DNA of 64,000 nucleotides from Streptomyces caniferus (GTDB lineage: Bacteria > Actinomycetota > Actinomycetes > Streptomycetales > Streptomycetaceae): contig NZ_BLIN01000005.1 of NCBI RefSeq assembly GCF_009811555.1, forward strand, positions 1,745,501-1,809,500, in the 5' to 3' direction. Positions 25,474 through 33,473 of this stretch are shown here, piece by piece. The notes below the pieces were generated by a model. That model ran no database searches. It saw only the letters and a list, made by a program, of their open reading frames with translations, and was not told the DNA's origin. Position 1 is the first letter of the stretch. The number at the start of each line of letters is the position of its first letter. A program made the translations under genes and the position numbers.

Positions 25474-26078
25474 GCGGTGGTGATTTCGGGGTCGATCCGC
25501 AGATCCTGAAGCAGGTGTCCAAGGGCATCAACGATGCGCTGGACGAGCTGAAGAAGATCACGGATGCGACTGAGGCGTCCACGGGTCAGGGCTTCTCCGA
25601 TCTGTCGGTGTCGCCGACCGTGATGGGGCACTCCGATGCTTCCCAGATGCTGGACAACTTCGCCGAGCGTTGGGGCTGGGAGGTCCAGGCGCTCCTGGAC
25701 GAGGGCGACGACGTGGCCGGGGCGTTGGATCTGAACGCGGGCTACTACGAGGAGGCGGAAGAGTACGGCACGGGCGTCCTCAAGGACGTTGTGCTGTCCG
25801 CGACTGCGGACCCGACGCTGACCTCGGAGAAGGCGGAGAAGATGTCCTGGAGCCAGGTGGGCGGAAAGATCGAGGACGCCTACACCCCCGACTACTCCAT
25901 GGACAGTTTCAAGGACGCTGCCAAGGAGAGCCGGAAGAACCTCTCCAACACCTGGACGGACGTCACTGAGACCGGAGTGGCCGGGACCCACATCCAGGTG
26001 GCGAAGGCCGTCGGCTCCGCACCCTTCGACGGTGACGACGACGGGCACGACGCCGGCACTTCGGCGAAGGAGAAGTGA
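25467..26078 (+). CDS. Helical WXG100-like partner protein
   Basis: The 203-residue acidic, mostly helical protein is soluble. The first half (PQILKQVSKGINDALDELKK through ERWGWEVQALLDEGDD, with Trp-Gly-Trp) resembles the WXG100/ESAT-6-like helical hairpins secreted through type VII systems. The C-terminal 100 residues are polar and end in EDG/K-rich sequence. The start overlaps the SseB gene, and the stop overlaps the toxin start by 1 bp (TGATG). It is likely the secretion partner of the toxin; this is inferred from position and shape. Confidence 0.6.
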   Translation: MVSGGDFGVDPQILKQVSKGINDALDELKKITDATEASTGQGFSDLSVSPTVMGHSDASQMLDNFAERWGWEVQALLDEGDDVAGALDLNAGYYEEAEEYGTGVLKDVVLSATADPTLTSEKAEKMSWSQVGGKIEDAYTPDYSMDSFKDAAKESRKNLSNTWTDVTETGVAGTHIQVAKAVGSAPFDGDDDGHDAGTSAKEK

Positions 26079-27901
26079 TGGGCTTCTTCGACGATGTGGA
26101 CCGCGTCACCCAGTCGGCCCGCGACACGTTCGCCGACGGGGTACAGACCGTCGCCCACGGTACTTCGAAGCTGCTTGATGACGTGGGCGCACACGACTGG
26201 GCGGACAAGGCCGACGCAGTCGGCTCCTGGGCGGCCGACAAGCTGGGTGCCCAGACCCGCGAGCTCGAGCTGAACGAGACCGACGACCCCGCCCTGCTGC
26301 TGCACGGGGACGCGAGCAGCATCCGTAAGTCCGCCCGGCAGGTGAAGAAGTTGGGCGCGGCCTTCGAGCGTACCGGCTCTGCGCTGCGGAAGATGGATCC
26401 CTCGGACTGGCACGGACAGGCCGCCGACCGCTTTCGCGAGAAGGTGCAGACCCACCCCAAGCGCTGGCTGACCGCCGCCGACTCGTTCGAGGACGCGGCC
26501 GCTGCGCTGGATCACTACGCCGACACGGTCGAGTGGGCGGGTAAGCAGGCCCGCGAGGCGGTCGAGCGGTGGAAGCATGCCCAGAAGCAGACCGCGGCGG
26601 CCGTGGAGCAGTACAAGCGCACGGTCGACGACTACAAGCAGCAGGCCAACGCCGCCGGGCACCAGTCTCCGCAGGAGCCGGGCCCGTTCCACGACCCCGG
26701 CGCCGAGGGACGCAAGTCCGCAGAGCACCTGCTCAAGACGGCCCGCAGCCAGCGCGACAGCGCCGGCACCCAACTGGCCGCGAAGCTCGCCCGAGGCACC
26801 TGCCGGGCACCGGCCGAGCCCCAAGGCTTGGACCGCCTCAAGCGCGAAGCCGGCAACACGGTGAAAAACCAGCTGGTCGGGGCCGAGCACCAGCTGGGCG
26901 GCATCGTCAAGACCGGCACCTCGTTGCTGCGCCTGGTCCGCACGGTCAACCCCCAGGACCCGTACAACCTGACCCACCCGGCCGCCTACACCACCAACCT
27001 CACCAGTGTCGCCGGCGGCCTGATCCACACTGCCAACCACCCCACCGAGCTGGTCAAGGGCTTCATCGGCGAGGGTTGGGGCACCGACCGCAACCAGGCC
27101 ATCGGCGCGTTCGCGACGAACTTCATCGGCGGCGGAGGCGCCGTGAGCAAGGTCGGAGCCAAAGCCGCCGCCCACGGCATGGAAAGCGCTGCCGCCAAAG
27201 ACGCCGCCAAGACCGCCGCCAAGGACTCCGCCGGCGTCGCCGGGCACGGCGATGACGCGGCCGACGCAGCTCGGCATGCCGATGATGCGGCAACGCATGC
27301 CGATGATGCTGCCGAGCACGCCGATGATGGGGGCGAGCGCCCCGATGACCCCTCCGGGGCGGGCAGGGATCTGGACCCGGACGACCCTCGCAGCCTTCCC
27401 GCAGCCGCGGACAAGAACGTCGACGTCGACAGCATCAGCCACAAGCCGGTGTGGCGCGAAGACCACGAACCGCTGTACCGCAACGACAACCGCCATCCCC
27501 AGGAGATCTTCGACCAGGGCTTCCATCCACGCGACTCGTCCAACACGGACATTCATGGCTATGTGGAGGGCAACCATGCGTCGGCCTTTGTGGGCACCAC
27601 CAGGAACCCCGATGCCAACTGGGTGACCGATTACCGGTACGAGGTCGACGCCCCCGGCGGCATCGACGTCAACGAGACCCTGCCGAACAACAAGTACCGC
27701 GAGATCGACCAGGAGATCGCCTTCGCCGGCGGCATCGACCGCAAGCACATCAAGGGAGCCTGGGAGATGGACCTCCGCACCGGAACCAAGGGGGAATGGA
27801 TACCGAACCCCCACTACGAGCCTCATATCCCCAAAAAACCCGTCGCTCCCGCCCCTGAACCACCGCCCTCCAGTCAACTGCCCGAAGGATGGACCCAATG
27901 A
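26078..27901 (+). CDS. WXG-type polymorphic toxin with ADP-ribosyltransferase C-terminus
   Basis: The protein has 607 residues. Residues 60-190 form a WXG-like helical domain (DPSDWHGQAADRFREKV, Trp111-x-Gly113). Residues 280-385 are a Gly/Ala-rich hydrophobic pretoxin region, and 390-425 an Asp/Ala-repeat linker. Residues 460-590 match the cholera-toxin-A/scabin ADP-ribosyltransferase layout: LYRNDNRHPQEIFDQGF (Arg468), FVGTT (504-508, usual STS), YEVDAPGGIDVNETL, and the catalytic segment IDQEIAFAGGI (Asp544, Glu546; usual E/QxE). It has no classical signal peptide, so type VII export is likely. The target is unknown. The last 4 bp overlap the presumed immunity gene. Confidence 0.83.
   Translation: MGFFDDVDRVTQSARDTFADGVQTVAHGTSKLLDDVGAHDWADKADAVGSWAADKLGAQTRELELNETDDPALLLHGDASSIRKSARQVKKLGAAFERTGSALRKMDPSDWHGQAADRFREKVQTHPKRWLTAADSFEDAAAALDHYADTVEWAGKQAREAVERWKHAQKQTAAAVEQYKRTVDDYKQQANAAGHQSPQEPGPFHDPGAEGRKSAEHLLKTARSQRDSAGTQLAAKLARGTCRAPAEPQGLDRLKREAGNTVKNQLVGAEHQLGGIVKTGTSLLRLVRTVNPQDPYNLTHPAAYTTNLTSVAGGLIHTANHPTELVKGFIGEGWGTDRNQAIGAFATNFIGGGGAVSKVGAKAAAHGMESAAAKDAAKTAAKDSAGVAGHGDDAADAARHADDAATHADDAAEHADDGGERPDDPSGAGRDLDPDDPRSLPAAADKNVDVDSISHKPVWREDHEPLYRNDNRHPQEIFDQGFHPRDSSNTDIHGYVEGNHASAFVGTTRNPDANWVTDYRYEVDAPGGIDVNETLPNNKYREIDQEIAFAGGIDRKHIKGAWEMDLRTGTKGEWIPNPHYEPHIPKKPVAPAPEPPPSSQLPEGWTQ
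27275..27337. repeat. Three 21-bp tandem repeats coding the toxin linker
   Basis: Units 27275-27295, 27296-27316 and 27317-27337 share the core CATGCCGATGATG (third copy CACGCC) and encode HADDAA-type heptads. They form the hinge between the pretoxin part and the catalytic domain, where recombination swaps toxin tips in related loci. Confidence 0.75.
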
Positions 27902-28308
27902 GTGGCCACCAGGTCCCCGACCGTTTCGACGTCCTCGCCTTCAACGGCGACCAGCAGGCCGACGCCGTCCTGCGCTGGGAGGGCGGAAACTACGATTTCA
28001 CCGTGACCGCCGACGGCCCTTGGGGGCAGGTCACCGGCAGAGCGGATGACTGCTTCGAGGCGCTCACCCGCACCCGCGAGCAGATCGAACCCCAGGGGTG
28101 GCTCCTGGGTGTCAACGGCTCGCGTCGCGACACCTGGCCCTCCGGGACGTGCCGCGATATGGGGGGTTTCCTCGTCTGCCTACTCAGGCCCGGGCTTCGC
28201 CCCACCCGCGCCGATCTCATCCAGACCTTCCATGACGCACCCCGCGAGACGCTGGCCACTGTCGCCGAGCAGATCGCCTTCGAAAAGCAGTGGAGCCAGT
28301 CGCTGTGA
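27898..28308 (+). CDS. Probable immunity protein for the ADP-ribosyltransferase toxin
   Basis: The 136-residue small, cytoplasmic-looking protein has no signal peptide or membrane helix and no family I recognise. Visible features are a beta-rich first half (DAVLRWEGGNYDFTVTADGP) and a helical end. It starts inside the toxin stop codon (ATGA) and ends inside the next start (GTGA). Small size, strict coupling to the toxin tip and lack of other function point to the immunity role; that is inference from the usual order in polymorphic toxin loci. Confidence 0.65.
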   Translation: MSGHQVPDRFDVLAFNGDQQADAVLRWEGGNYDFTVTADGPWGQVTGRADDCFEALTRTREQIEPQGWLLGVNGSRRDTWPSGTCRDMGGFLVCLLRPGLRPTRADLIQTFHDAPRETLATVAEQIAFEKQWSQSL

Positions 28309-30806
28309 CCACCCCGGCCGGCCCTGCCCCCACCGTTCCCCCGGTCACCGAGGCTCTGCGCGCCCAGGCCGCACAGCAGCGCGGCGGCTACGTGTACGCG
28401 ATCGACCCGTACTTCGACCCCAACGGCGCCGTCCCCCCGTACGGCATCGTCGGCGGCTGGTCCGTCGGCAGCTCCGGCCAGCTCGTTTCCTTCACGCACA
28501 ACCAGAACTACCGCCCGTCGCCGATGGCGTTGGAGTTCCCGCCCCCTGTCACCGCCCTCGACCAAGCCCTGCAGCGCGCCGTCACCGGTTACGGCAGCGA
28601 GCAGGAACTCCTCACGGCCTTCCGCGACGCCACGCTCCTCCTGTTCGCCCAGGAGGGGCAGACCGGCCTCTACACCGTCGTCGAGGACGACGGCAGCCGC
28701 TACATCCCGGCCTTCACCCACCCCACCCACACCCCCGACACCTGGCACGAGTGGCAAGAGACCACCGGCCGTCACCTCGCCGCCACCGGCCTCCCGGTCC
28801 GCCTCAACCCCGGCCACCGCATCAGCCTGACCATCCCTGGCGAGGCCGGGAATCAAGCCGGTGGTGAGAACGCCGGCCCCAACTCTTCGCCCTCCACCTC
28901 GCCCTCCACCTCGCCCTCCGGCCTCCCCGAGGCCCTCGTGGATGCCCCGCTGCTCGCCGCCGGCCTGCTCGCGGCACTCGGCCGCCGACGCCGCACGGCC
29001 CTGTGGCAGTCCGCCATGGGCGCCAGGGGCCGTCGCACCCCGGAGCTTCGCCGGCCGACGGGTGTCGCCGCCGATGCCCAAGATGCGCTGCTCGTCGGGG
29101 CCGACCCGCAGGCCGTACGCGATCTCGACCACGCCCTGCGGGGACTGGCGTCCGCCTTGGCCGTCGAATCGCGCCCCCTGCCGACCGTCTACGTTGCCCG
29201 GCTCACCGACAGCGAGCTGAGCCTCCAGCTCGCCCATCCCGCAGGTAAGCCGCCAGCGCCATGGCGGCTCGGTCAGAACGAGACGTTCTGGCGCATCCAA
29301 CGGGCCGACATCCCGGTGCACGGAACAGAAACCGGCACTGCCGCCCCCTACCCGGGCCTGGTCAGCCTCGGCAGCCTCGACGGCGCGCGCCTGCTGCTGA
29401 ACCTCGACGCCGCCCCCGGACTCGTCTCACTCACCGGCACGCACGCGGACCGGAGTGCCGTCCTCACGTCGGTCGCCGCGGAACTCGCCACCAGCGGCTG
29501 GTCGGACCGGATGACCGTCACCCTCGTCGGCTTCGGCAAGGAACTCACCGCGCTCGACCCCACCCGCGTCCGCCACGTCGACGACGTCGAAGCCCTCCTG
29601 GCAACCATGGACGCGGAAACCCGGCAGCGGCGCGGCGCCCTCGCGATGGCGGGCCACGACTCCGTACCCACCGGCTCCGCACAGCAGACCCAAGGGGCGC
29701 CCCACCTCGTCCTCCTCGCCGCACAGCCGACCGAGGATCAGGCAGCGCAGTTCGCCGAGCTCGTTGCCGACTCCGGCCGACTGGGCATCAGCTACCTGGC
29801 CGCCACCGGGGAGAACGGCCTGCCAGGCGCGACCTGGAAACTCGAAGTCACCCCCGACGGACGCCTCCTGGCCCCACTCCTCGGCCTGGAACTGCAAGCA
29901 CAGCGCCTGCCCCAGGCCCAGTACGACGCCGTGGTCCAGCTCTTCGCCGGCGCCACACCCGACGACGACCGCGCCCCGGACACCAGCACCCCGCAGTTCA
30001 TGGTTGACATCACCCCGAGCGGACGACCCGCGGTGTACGCACGGCTGGTCGGCACCTACGAGATCACCGGCCTCGACACACCTGACGCCGAGCACAGCCC
30101 GCTTCTCCACGAGGCGCTGGTCATGCTCCTGCTCCATCGCGAAGGAGTGCACCCGCACGTTCTGGCCTCCGGGCTGTGGCCCCGCGGCGTAACCGAGGAT
30201 GTCCGTGACGCCCTCATCCAAAGCCTGCGAACCTGGCTGGGGAGCGACGCCGACGGAACCCCGCGGCTCGGCACCGACACCACCGGTCGGCTCACCCTCG
30301 CGCCGTCCGTCGTCTCCGACCTCGACGTGCTCCGCACCCTCCACTACGAGGCCACCGCGGGCAGAGGCGCCAGTAACGCACACATACGGGAACGCCTGCT
30401 CAACGACGCCCTGGCACTCGTCCACGGCCCCCTGCTCGCAAACCGCCCACAGGGCCGCTACACCTGGCTTCCCCACGAGATCATCGAGGCCCAGCTGCCC
30501 CTACTGGTGGCAGACGTCGCACTGGCCCTGTCCGCCCACCACTTGGAGGCCGGCAACCCGGTACCAGCGCTCAACGCCCTCAACACGGCCTTGACCACCA
30601 CGCCGACGGACGAGCGACTCTGGAACGAACTTCTACGCGCCGCACACGCCACCGGCGATGCGGCCGAGCTCGAATCAACAGCAGCATCGCTCATTGCCCG
30701 CATTCACGAGCACAGCGGCGGCGCCCGTAGCCTCCCGCCCCGCACCGAGGCCCTCCTCGACGAGCTCTTGCCGTCCTGGCGTGACGCCCGGTCTGCTGCA
30801 GACTGA
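28305..30806 (+). CDS. SseB-like/winged-helix/BTAD fusion protein
   Basis: The protein has 833 residues. Residues 1-185 resemble SseB-type domains found beside type VII genes (RGGYVYAIDPYFDPNG, GLYTVVEDDGSRYIPAFTHP). A Ser/Pro/Thr linker is followed by one weak hydrophobic segment and RRRR at about 222-233. The middle resembles P-loop-like sheets without a Walker A. From about 590 comes a winged-helix-like domain (LLHEALVMLLLHREGVHPHV, SGLWPRGVTEDVRDALIQSL), then a TPR-like BTAD to the end. BTADs occur in SARP activators. It may link effector supply to transcription. The GTG start overlaps the immunity stop. Confidence 0.7.
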   Translation: MTTPAGPAPTVPPVTEALRAQAAQQRGGYVYAIDPYFDPNGAVPPYGIVGGWSVGSSGQLVSFTHNQNYRPSPMALEFPPPVTALDQALQRAVTGYGSEQELLTAFRDATLLLFAQEGQTGLYTVVEDDGSRYIPAFTHPTHTPDTWHEWQETTGRHLAATGLPVRLNPGHRISLTIPGEAGNQAGGENAGPNSSPSTSPSTSPSGLPEALVDAPLLAAGLLAALGRRRRTALWQSAMGARGRRTPELRRPTGVAADAQDALLVGADPQAVRDLDHALRGLASALAVESRPLPTVYVARLTDSELSLQLAHPAGKPPAPWRLGQNETFWRIQRADIPVHGTETGTAAPYPGLVSLGSLDGARLLLNLDAAPGLVSLTGTHADRSAVLTSVAAELATSGWSDRMTVTLVGFGKELTALDPTRVRHVDDVEALLATMDAETRQRRGALAMAGHDSVPTGSAQQTQGAPHLVLLAAQPTEDQAAQFAELVADSGRLGISYLAATGENGLPGATWKLEVTPDGRLLAPLLGLELQAQRLPQAQYDAVVQLFAGATPDDDRAPDTSTPQFMVDITPSGRPAVYARLVGTYEITGLDTPDAEHSPLLHEALVMLLLHREGVHPHVLASGLWPRGVTEDVRDALIQSLRTWLGSDADGTPRLGTDTTGRLTLAPSVVSDLDVLRTLHYEATAGRGASNAHIRERLLNDALALVHGPLLANRPQGRYTWLPHEIIEAQLPLLVADVALALSAHHLEAGNPVPALNALNTALTTTPTDERLWNELLRAAHATGDAAELESTAASLIARIHEHSGGARSLPPRTEALLDELLPSWRDARSAAD

Positions 30807-30823
30807 TGCCCCATCTGCGGGGT

Positions 30824-30862
30824 GGTCCGCCCGCCGCTCGGGGGAAAACCGGCGGGCGGACC
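30824..30862 (+). terminator. Terminator hairpin of the toxin operon
   Basis: GGTCCGCCCGCCG (30824-30836) and CGGCGGGCGGACC (30850-30862) are perfect 13-bp arms around a 13-nt loop, 18 bp after the last stop codon of the operon. Confidence 0.75.
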
Positions 30863-30972
30863 CCGGGCCGGCGGGCGCCCGTCCGCCGGCATCGGCCCCC
30901 GTGACACCTTCGAGTCAACTCCCGCGCGGGCGCCGACGGGAGCGTGTGAACCACCCCGGCCGGGGTGCGCAC

Positions 30973-31033
30973 TTCACACCCCGTACGAATGCCGCCCGCC
31001 CGCCACCCTCCGTCACTTCGCACGGGGTGTGAA
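30973..31033. promoter_or_regulatory. Inverted 12-mers TTCACACCCCGT/ACGGGGTGTGAA
   Basis: The gap 30807-31144 holds no gene. TTCACACCCCGT (30973-30984) and ACGGGGTGTGAA (31022-31033) are perfect inverted copies 37 bp apart, and GTGTGAA also occurs at 30944-30950. The second is part of a 13-mer found again upstream of the XRE gene (33448-33460). Probable binding sites of one regulator, upstream of the small membrane-protein gene. Confidence 0.5.
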
Positions 31034-31144
31034 CCGCAGACCCGCATATCCCCGCCGCACACGCTCCCGCCCTTCGCCGCAGCGCAGTTGACTGCTGCCC
31101 GTACGGACAACGAAGTCGCTGACTGAAGGAATGAGGAGCGGACC

Positions 31145-31402
31145 GTGACCGCCCACCCCGAACCCGATCTGGTCACCGCCGACTTAGCGGAGCTGAGGCG
31201 TCTCCTGGACGTCCGCACCGCCCGGGTCGACGGCCAACTCGCCCTGCTCGCCCAGCGCTCCGAACAGCAGGCGCGTGACGCGGACGAGGCACAGGCCCGC
31301 GTCACCCGCCTGGAGAACACCCGCTGGCCGCTGCCGTCCCTCGCCGCGCTCACAGGGCTCGCGGCGCTGGTGGTCGCACTGTGGCAGGCCATGGGCCGGT
31401 GA
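31145..31402 (+). CDS. Small coiled-coil membrane protein with TTA codon
   Basis: The 85-residue protein has a charged heptad-patterned helix (residues 12-60, AELRRLLDVRTARVDGQLAL onward) that should form a coiled coil. One C-terminal membrane helix (LPSLAALTGLAALVVALWQA) follows. Codon 14 is TTA (31184-31186), so expression needs the bldA tRNA. GAGGAG lies 7 nt before the GTG start. Not a recognised family; perhaps a membrane-tethered partner protein made late in development. It is separated from the toxin operon by a terminator. Confidence 0.75.
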   Translation: MTAHPEPDLVTADLAELRRLLDVRTARVDGQLALLAQRSEQQARDADEAQARVTRLENTRWPLPSLAALTGLAALVVALWQAMGR

Positions 31403-31432
31403 CCGCCGGCCGCGGTCACCGGCCAGGTCCGG

Positions 31433-31963
31433 TCAGCCCAGCCGGAGGTGATGCAGCATCAGCAGTGCGGCGGCCATGTTGGCGGCCGGCACCTCCCCCC
31501 GCGCCACCATGTCGGGCACCAGCTTCAAGGGCACCCACTCCCGTCGGTCGGATTCGAAGCCGTCCTGGGGCAGGCCGGTGTACTCGCCCTCCTCGGACCA
31601 GTAGATGTGATGCCGGGCATCGGTGAGGCCGTTGGAGGGCTCCACCGTGAGGAGGTGGTGGAGGGGCCCCGGGCGCCACCCGGTCTCCTCCTCCATCTCC
31701 CGGGCGGCCGCCGCCGCGATGTCCTCGCCGTCCTCGACGACACCGGCGGCCAGCTCCCAGCCCCAGGTGTCGGTGATGAACCGGTGCCGCCACAGCAGCA
31801 GCACCTCATGGGCCTCATTGACCACCGTGGCCACGGCGACGGGCCGCATCCGGATCAGGTAGTGATCCAGGTGACGGCCGTCGGGCAGTTCCACATCGGC
31901 CAGATTGACCCGGAACCAGGGATTCGCATAGACGGGCTTTTCGCTGAGGTTGTTCCAACGCAC
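31433..31963 (-). CDS. NUDIX hydrolase
   Basis: The 176-residue protein carries a full Nudix box: G-(5)-E-(7)-REMEEETG starting at GVVEDGEDI, with REMEEETGW holding the metal-binding glutamates. N-terminal SEKPVYANPWFRVNLADVEL and the strand layout recall ADP-ribose/sugar pyrophosphatase-type members. It hydrolyses a nucleoside diphosphate-X; the substrate is not known. The GTG start at 31963 has GGAAGGTGG upstream. It lies 48 bp after the XRE-TPR regulator gene and is probably co-transcribed with it. Confidence 0.9.
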   Translation of the reverse strand: MRWNNLSEKPVYANPWFRVNLADVELPDGRHLDHYLIRMRPVAVATVVNEAHEVLLLWRHRFITDTWGWELAAGVVEDGEDIAAAAAREMEEETGWRPGPLHHLLTVEPSNGLTDARHHIYWSEEGEYTGLPQDGFESDRREWVPLKLVPDMVARGEVPAANMAAALLMLHHLRLG

Positions 31964-32011
31964 GTAACTGCCACCTTCCGCTGTTGGGCCGGCAAGGTGA
32001 CACGAGCCCGG

Positions 32012-33349
32012 TCACAGCGGAACGCGCAGCACCTCGTCGATGAGATCGGCAGCCTCGTCCGTCGCGGAGCTCCCGGTCTCCGCCAGATGCTCGCGCACCG
32101 CCCGCAGCCGGTCCCGCAGCCGTTGCGACTCCATGCCCCGAGCCTGCTCCGTCATCTGCGCGGCATTGGCCACGGCCCGGTCCGCATCGCCTTGGCGCAG
32201 CTCGATATGGGTGAGCATGGCCAGCCGGTGGACCCGGCCGCGGTCGTGTGCGGGGGTGTCGACGGCGGCGTCCGCCTGCTCCCGGGCGGCCCGCAGGTCA
32301 CCCAGGCTGAGCAGCGCCTCCGCCACTTGTACGTTCACCAGGCCGGGCTGGACATAGCCCGTCTCGGCCGGCTCCAGACCGGGCCGGATGCGCTCCGCGG
32401 CCGCCTCCGCGCGCCGGATGCACGACAGCGCGCCCGCGCCGTCGCCGAGCCGGGCGTAGGCCTTGGCCTGCATCGCGTAGAGGTCCGCGGAGAGCGCCGG
32501 GGTGATCTGCGGACCCGCGGCCCGCAGCGCCGCCTCCGCGAAGGCGACGGCCTGGCGGTACTCCCGTACGAAGAGGGACTGATTGACCAGCAGCGCGATG
32601 ACATACGCGCCGAGGCCGCGGTCCCCGCTGGCCTTGGCCAGCCGCAGCGCCTGATGGAAGTAGCGCTGGGCCAGCCCGAGAGCGTCCGAGTCGTACGCAC
32701 AGATGCCGGCGACCGCGACCAGTCCGCCGGTCGCCCGGTGGAGCTGACGCCCCGTCGCATCGCTGTAGCTGCCCCGCAGCAGCGGCGCCGCCTCGGTGTT
32801 GAGGAATCCCACGATGCGTGCTCTGGTAGCGACACCACCCGCCTTCCGGTACATCGTCTCGTAGTGCGTCCGCGCGGTGCGCAGCATCTCGATGTCGGCC
32901 ATGCCGACCCGTGTCAGCCCGTCGCGCGAGACATCACCGTCCTCGGGAGGGTTCTCCCACTCCCATACGGGGATGACCGCCGAGGTGCCGGTGAGCGCCG
33001 GTGCGTCGAGGATGTGCGGCCGTTGCTGCTCGTCGGACCGCCACAGCGCGGTGGCCCGTTCGACGAAACCGGAGAGCGGGGTGTCGGTGGCACGCCCCGA
33101 CCCCGGACCGCTGAGCCCGATGTCGTCGAGCCCGACCGGCCGGTGCAGCCGTTCGCCGAGGATTTCGCAGATGAGGTCCGGTACCTGCCCGCGCGGCCGC
33201 TGCCCCTTCAACCACCGGGCCACGGCGGTGTGTTCGTACCGCAGCGCCAGGCCGCGACACCGGCCGAGCCGGTTGATGCGCGCGGCGAGGCCGGCGTGCG
33301 AGATGCCGGCCTCGTCGAGAATCGCGTCGAGCAGGGTGTTGGGCTCCAT
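32012..33349 (-). CDS. XRE-type regulator with TPR-like C-terminus
   Basis: The 445-residue protein has an N-terminal helix-turn-helix (LLDAILDEAGISHAGLAARI, HTAVARWLKGQRPRGQVPDL). About 300 residues of TPR-like helices follow (ALGLAQRYFHQALRLAKASG, YAMQAKAYARLGDGAGALSC). This design is common in Streptomyces developmental and antibiotic regulators and may sense a peptide or protein. The NUDIX gene is its downstream partner. A 13-mer shared with the promoter region of the gene at 31145 lies about 100 bp upstream, a candidate autoregulatory site. Confidence 0.85.
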   Translation of the reverse strand: MEPNTLLDAILDEAGISHAGLAARINRLGRCRGLALRYEHTAVARWLKGQRPRGQVPDLICEILGERLHRPVGLDDIGLSGPGSGRATDTPLSGFVERATALWRSDEQQRPHILDAPALTGTSAVIPVWEWENPPEDGDVSRDGLTRVGMADIEMLRTARTHYETMYRKAGGVATRARIVGFLNTEAAPLLRGSYSDATGRQLHRATGGLVAVAGICAYDSDALGLAQRYFHQALRLAKASGDRGLGAYVIALLVNQSLFVREYRQAVAFAEAALRAAGPQITPALSADLYAMQAKAYARLGDGAGALSCIRRAEAAAERIRPGLEPAETGYVQPGLVNVQVAEALLSLGDLRAAREQADAAVDTPAHDRGRVHRLAMLTHIELRQGDADRAVANAAQMTEQARGMESQRLRDRLRAVREHLAETGSSATDEAADLIDEVLRVPL

Positions 33350-33447
33350 ACCGGCCTCCCGGTGAGCCGGGCCCGCCCACGGGCCATCAGCTCATGGCCT
33401 TGTCGACTTCACCACTCCGTCAGTCGAGCGTAGTGAAGCGCCCCTCA

Positions 33448-33460
33448 CACGGGGTGTGAA
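33448..33460. promoter_or_regulatory. CACGGGGTGTGAA motif upstream of XRE gene
   Basis: This 13-mer is identical to 31021-31033 and sits in the 124-bp gap between the TetR stop and the XRE start. The flanks (CCTCACAC before, GTGTGAAGG after) give it partial dyad symmetry. It may be the site of the XRE-TPR protein itself. Confidence 0.45.
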
Positions 33461-33473
33461 GGGGGCCGGCGGC

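Noticed and set aside
24549..31144. Integrated mobile element carrying the toxin operon
   Set aside because: Composition shifts a little, but no integrase, transposase, tRNA target or flanking direct repeats were found.
31448..33433. Plus-strand frame over the NUDIX and XRE genes
   Set aside because: Both opposite-strand genes have full domain motifs; this frame is a GC-bias shadow.
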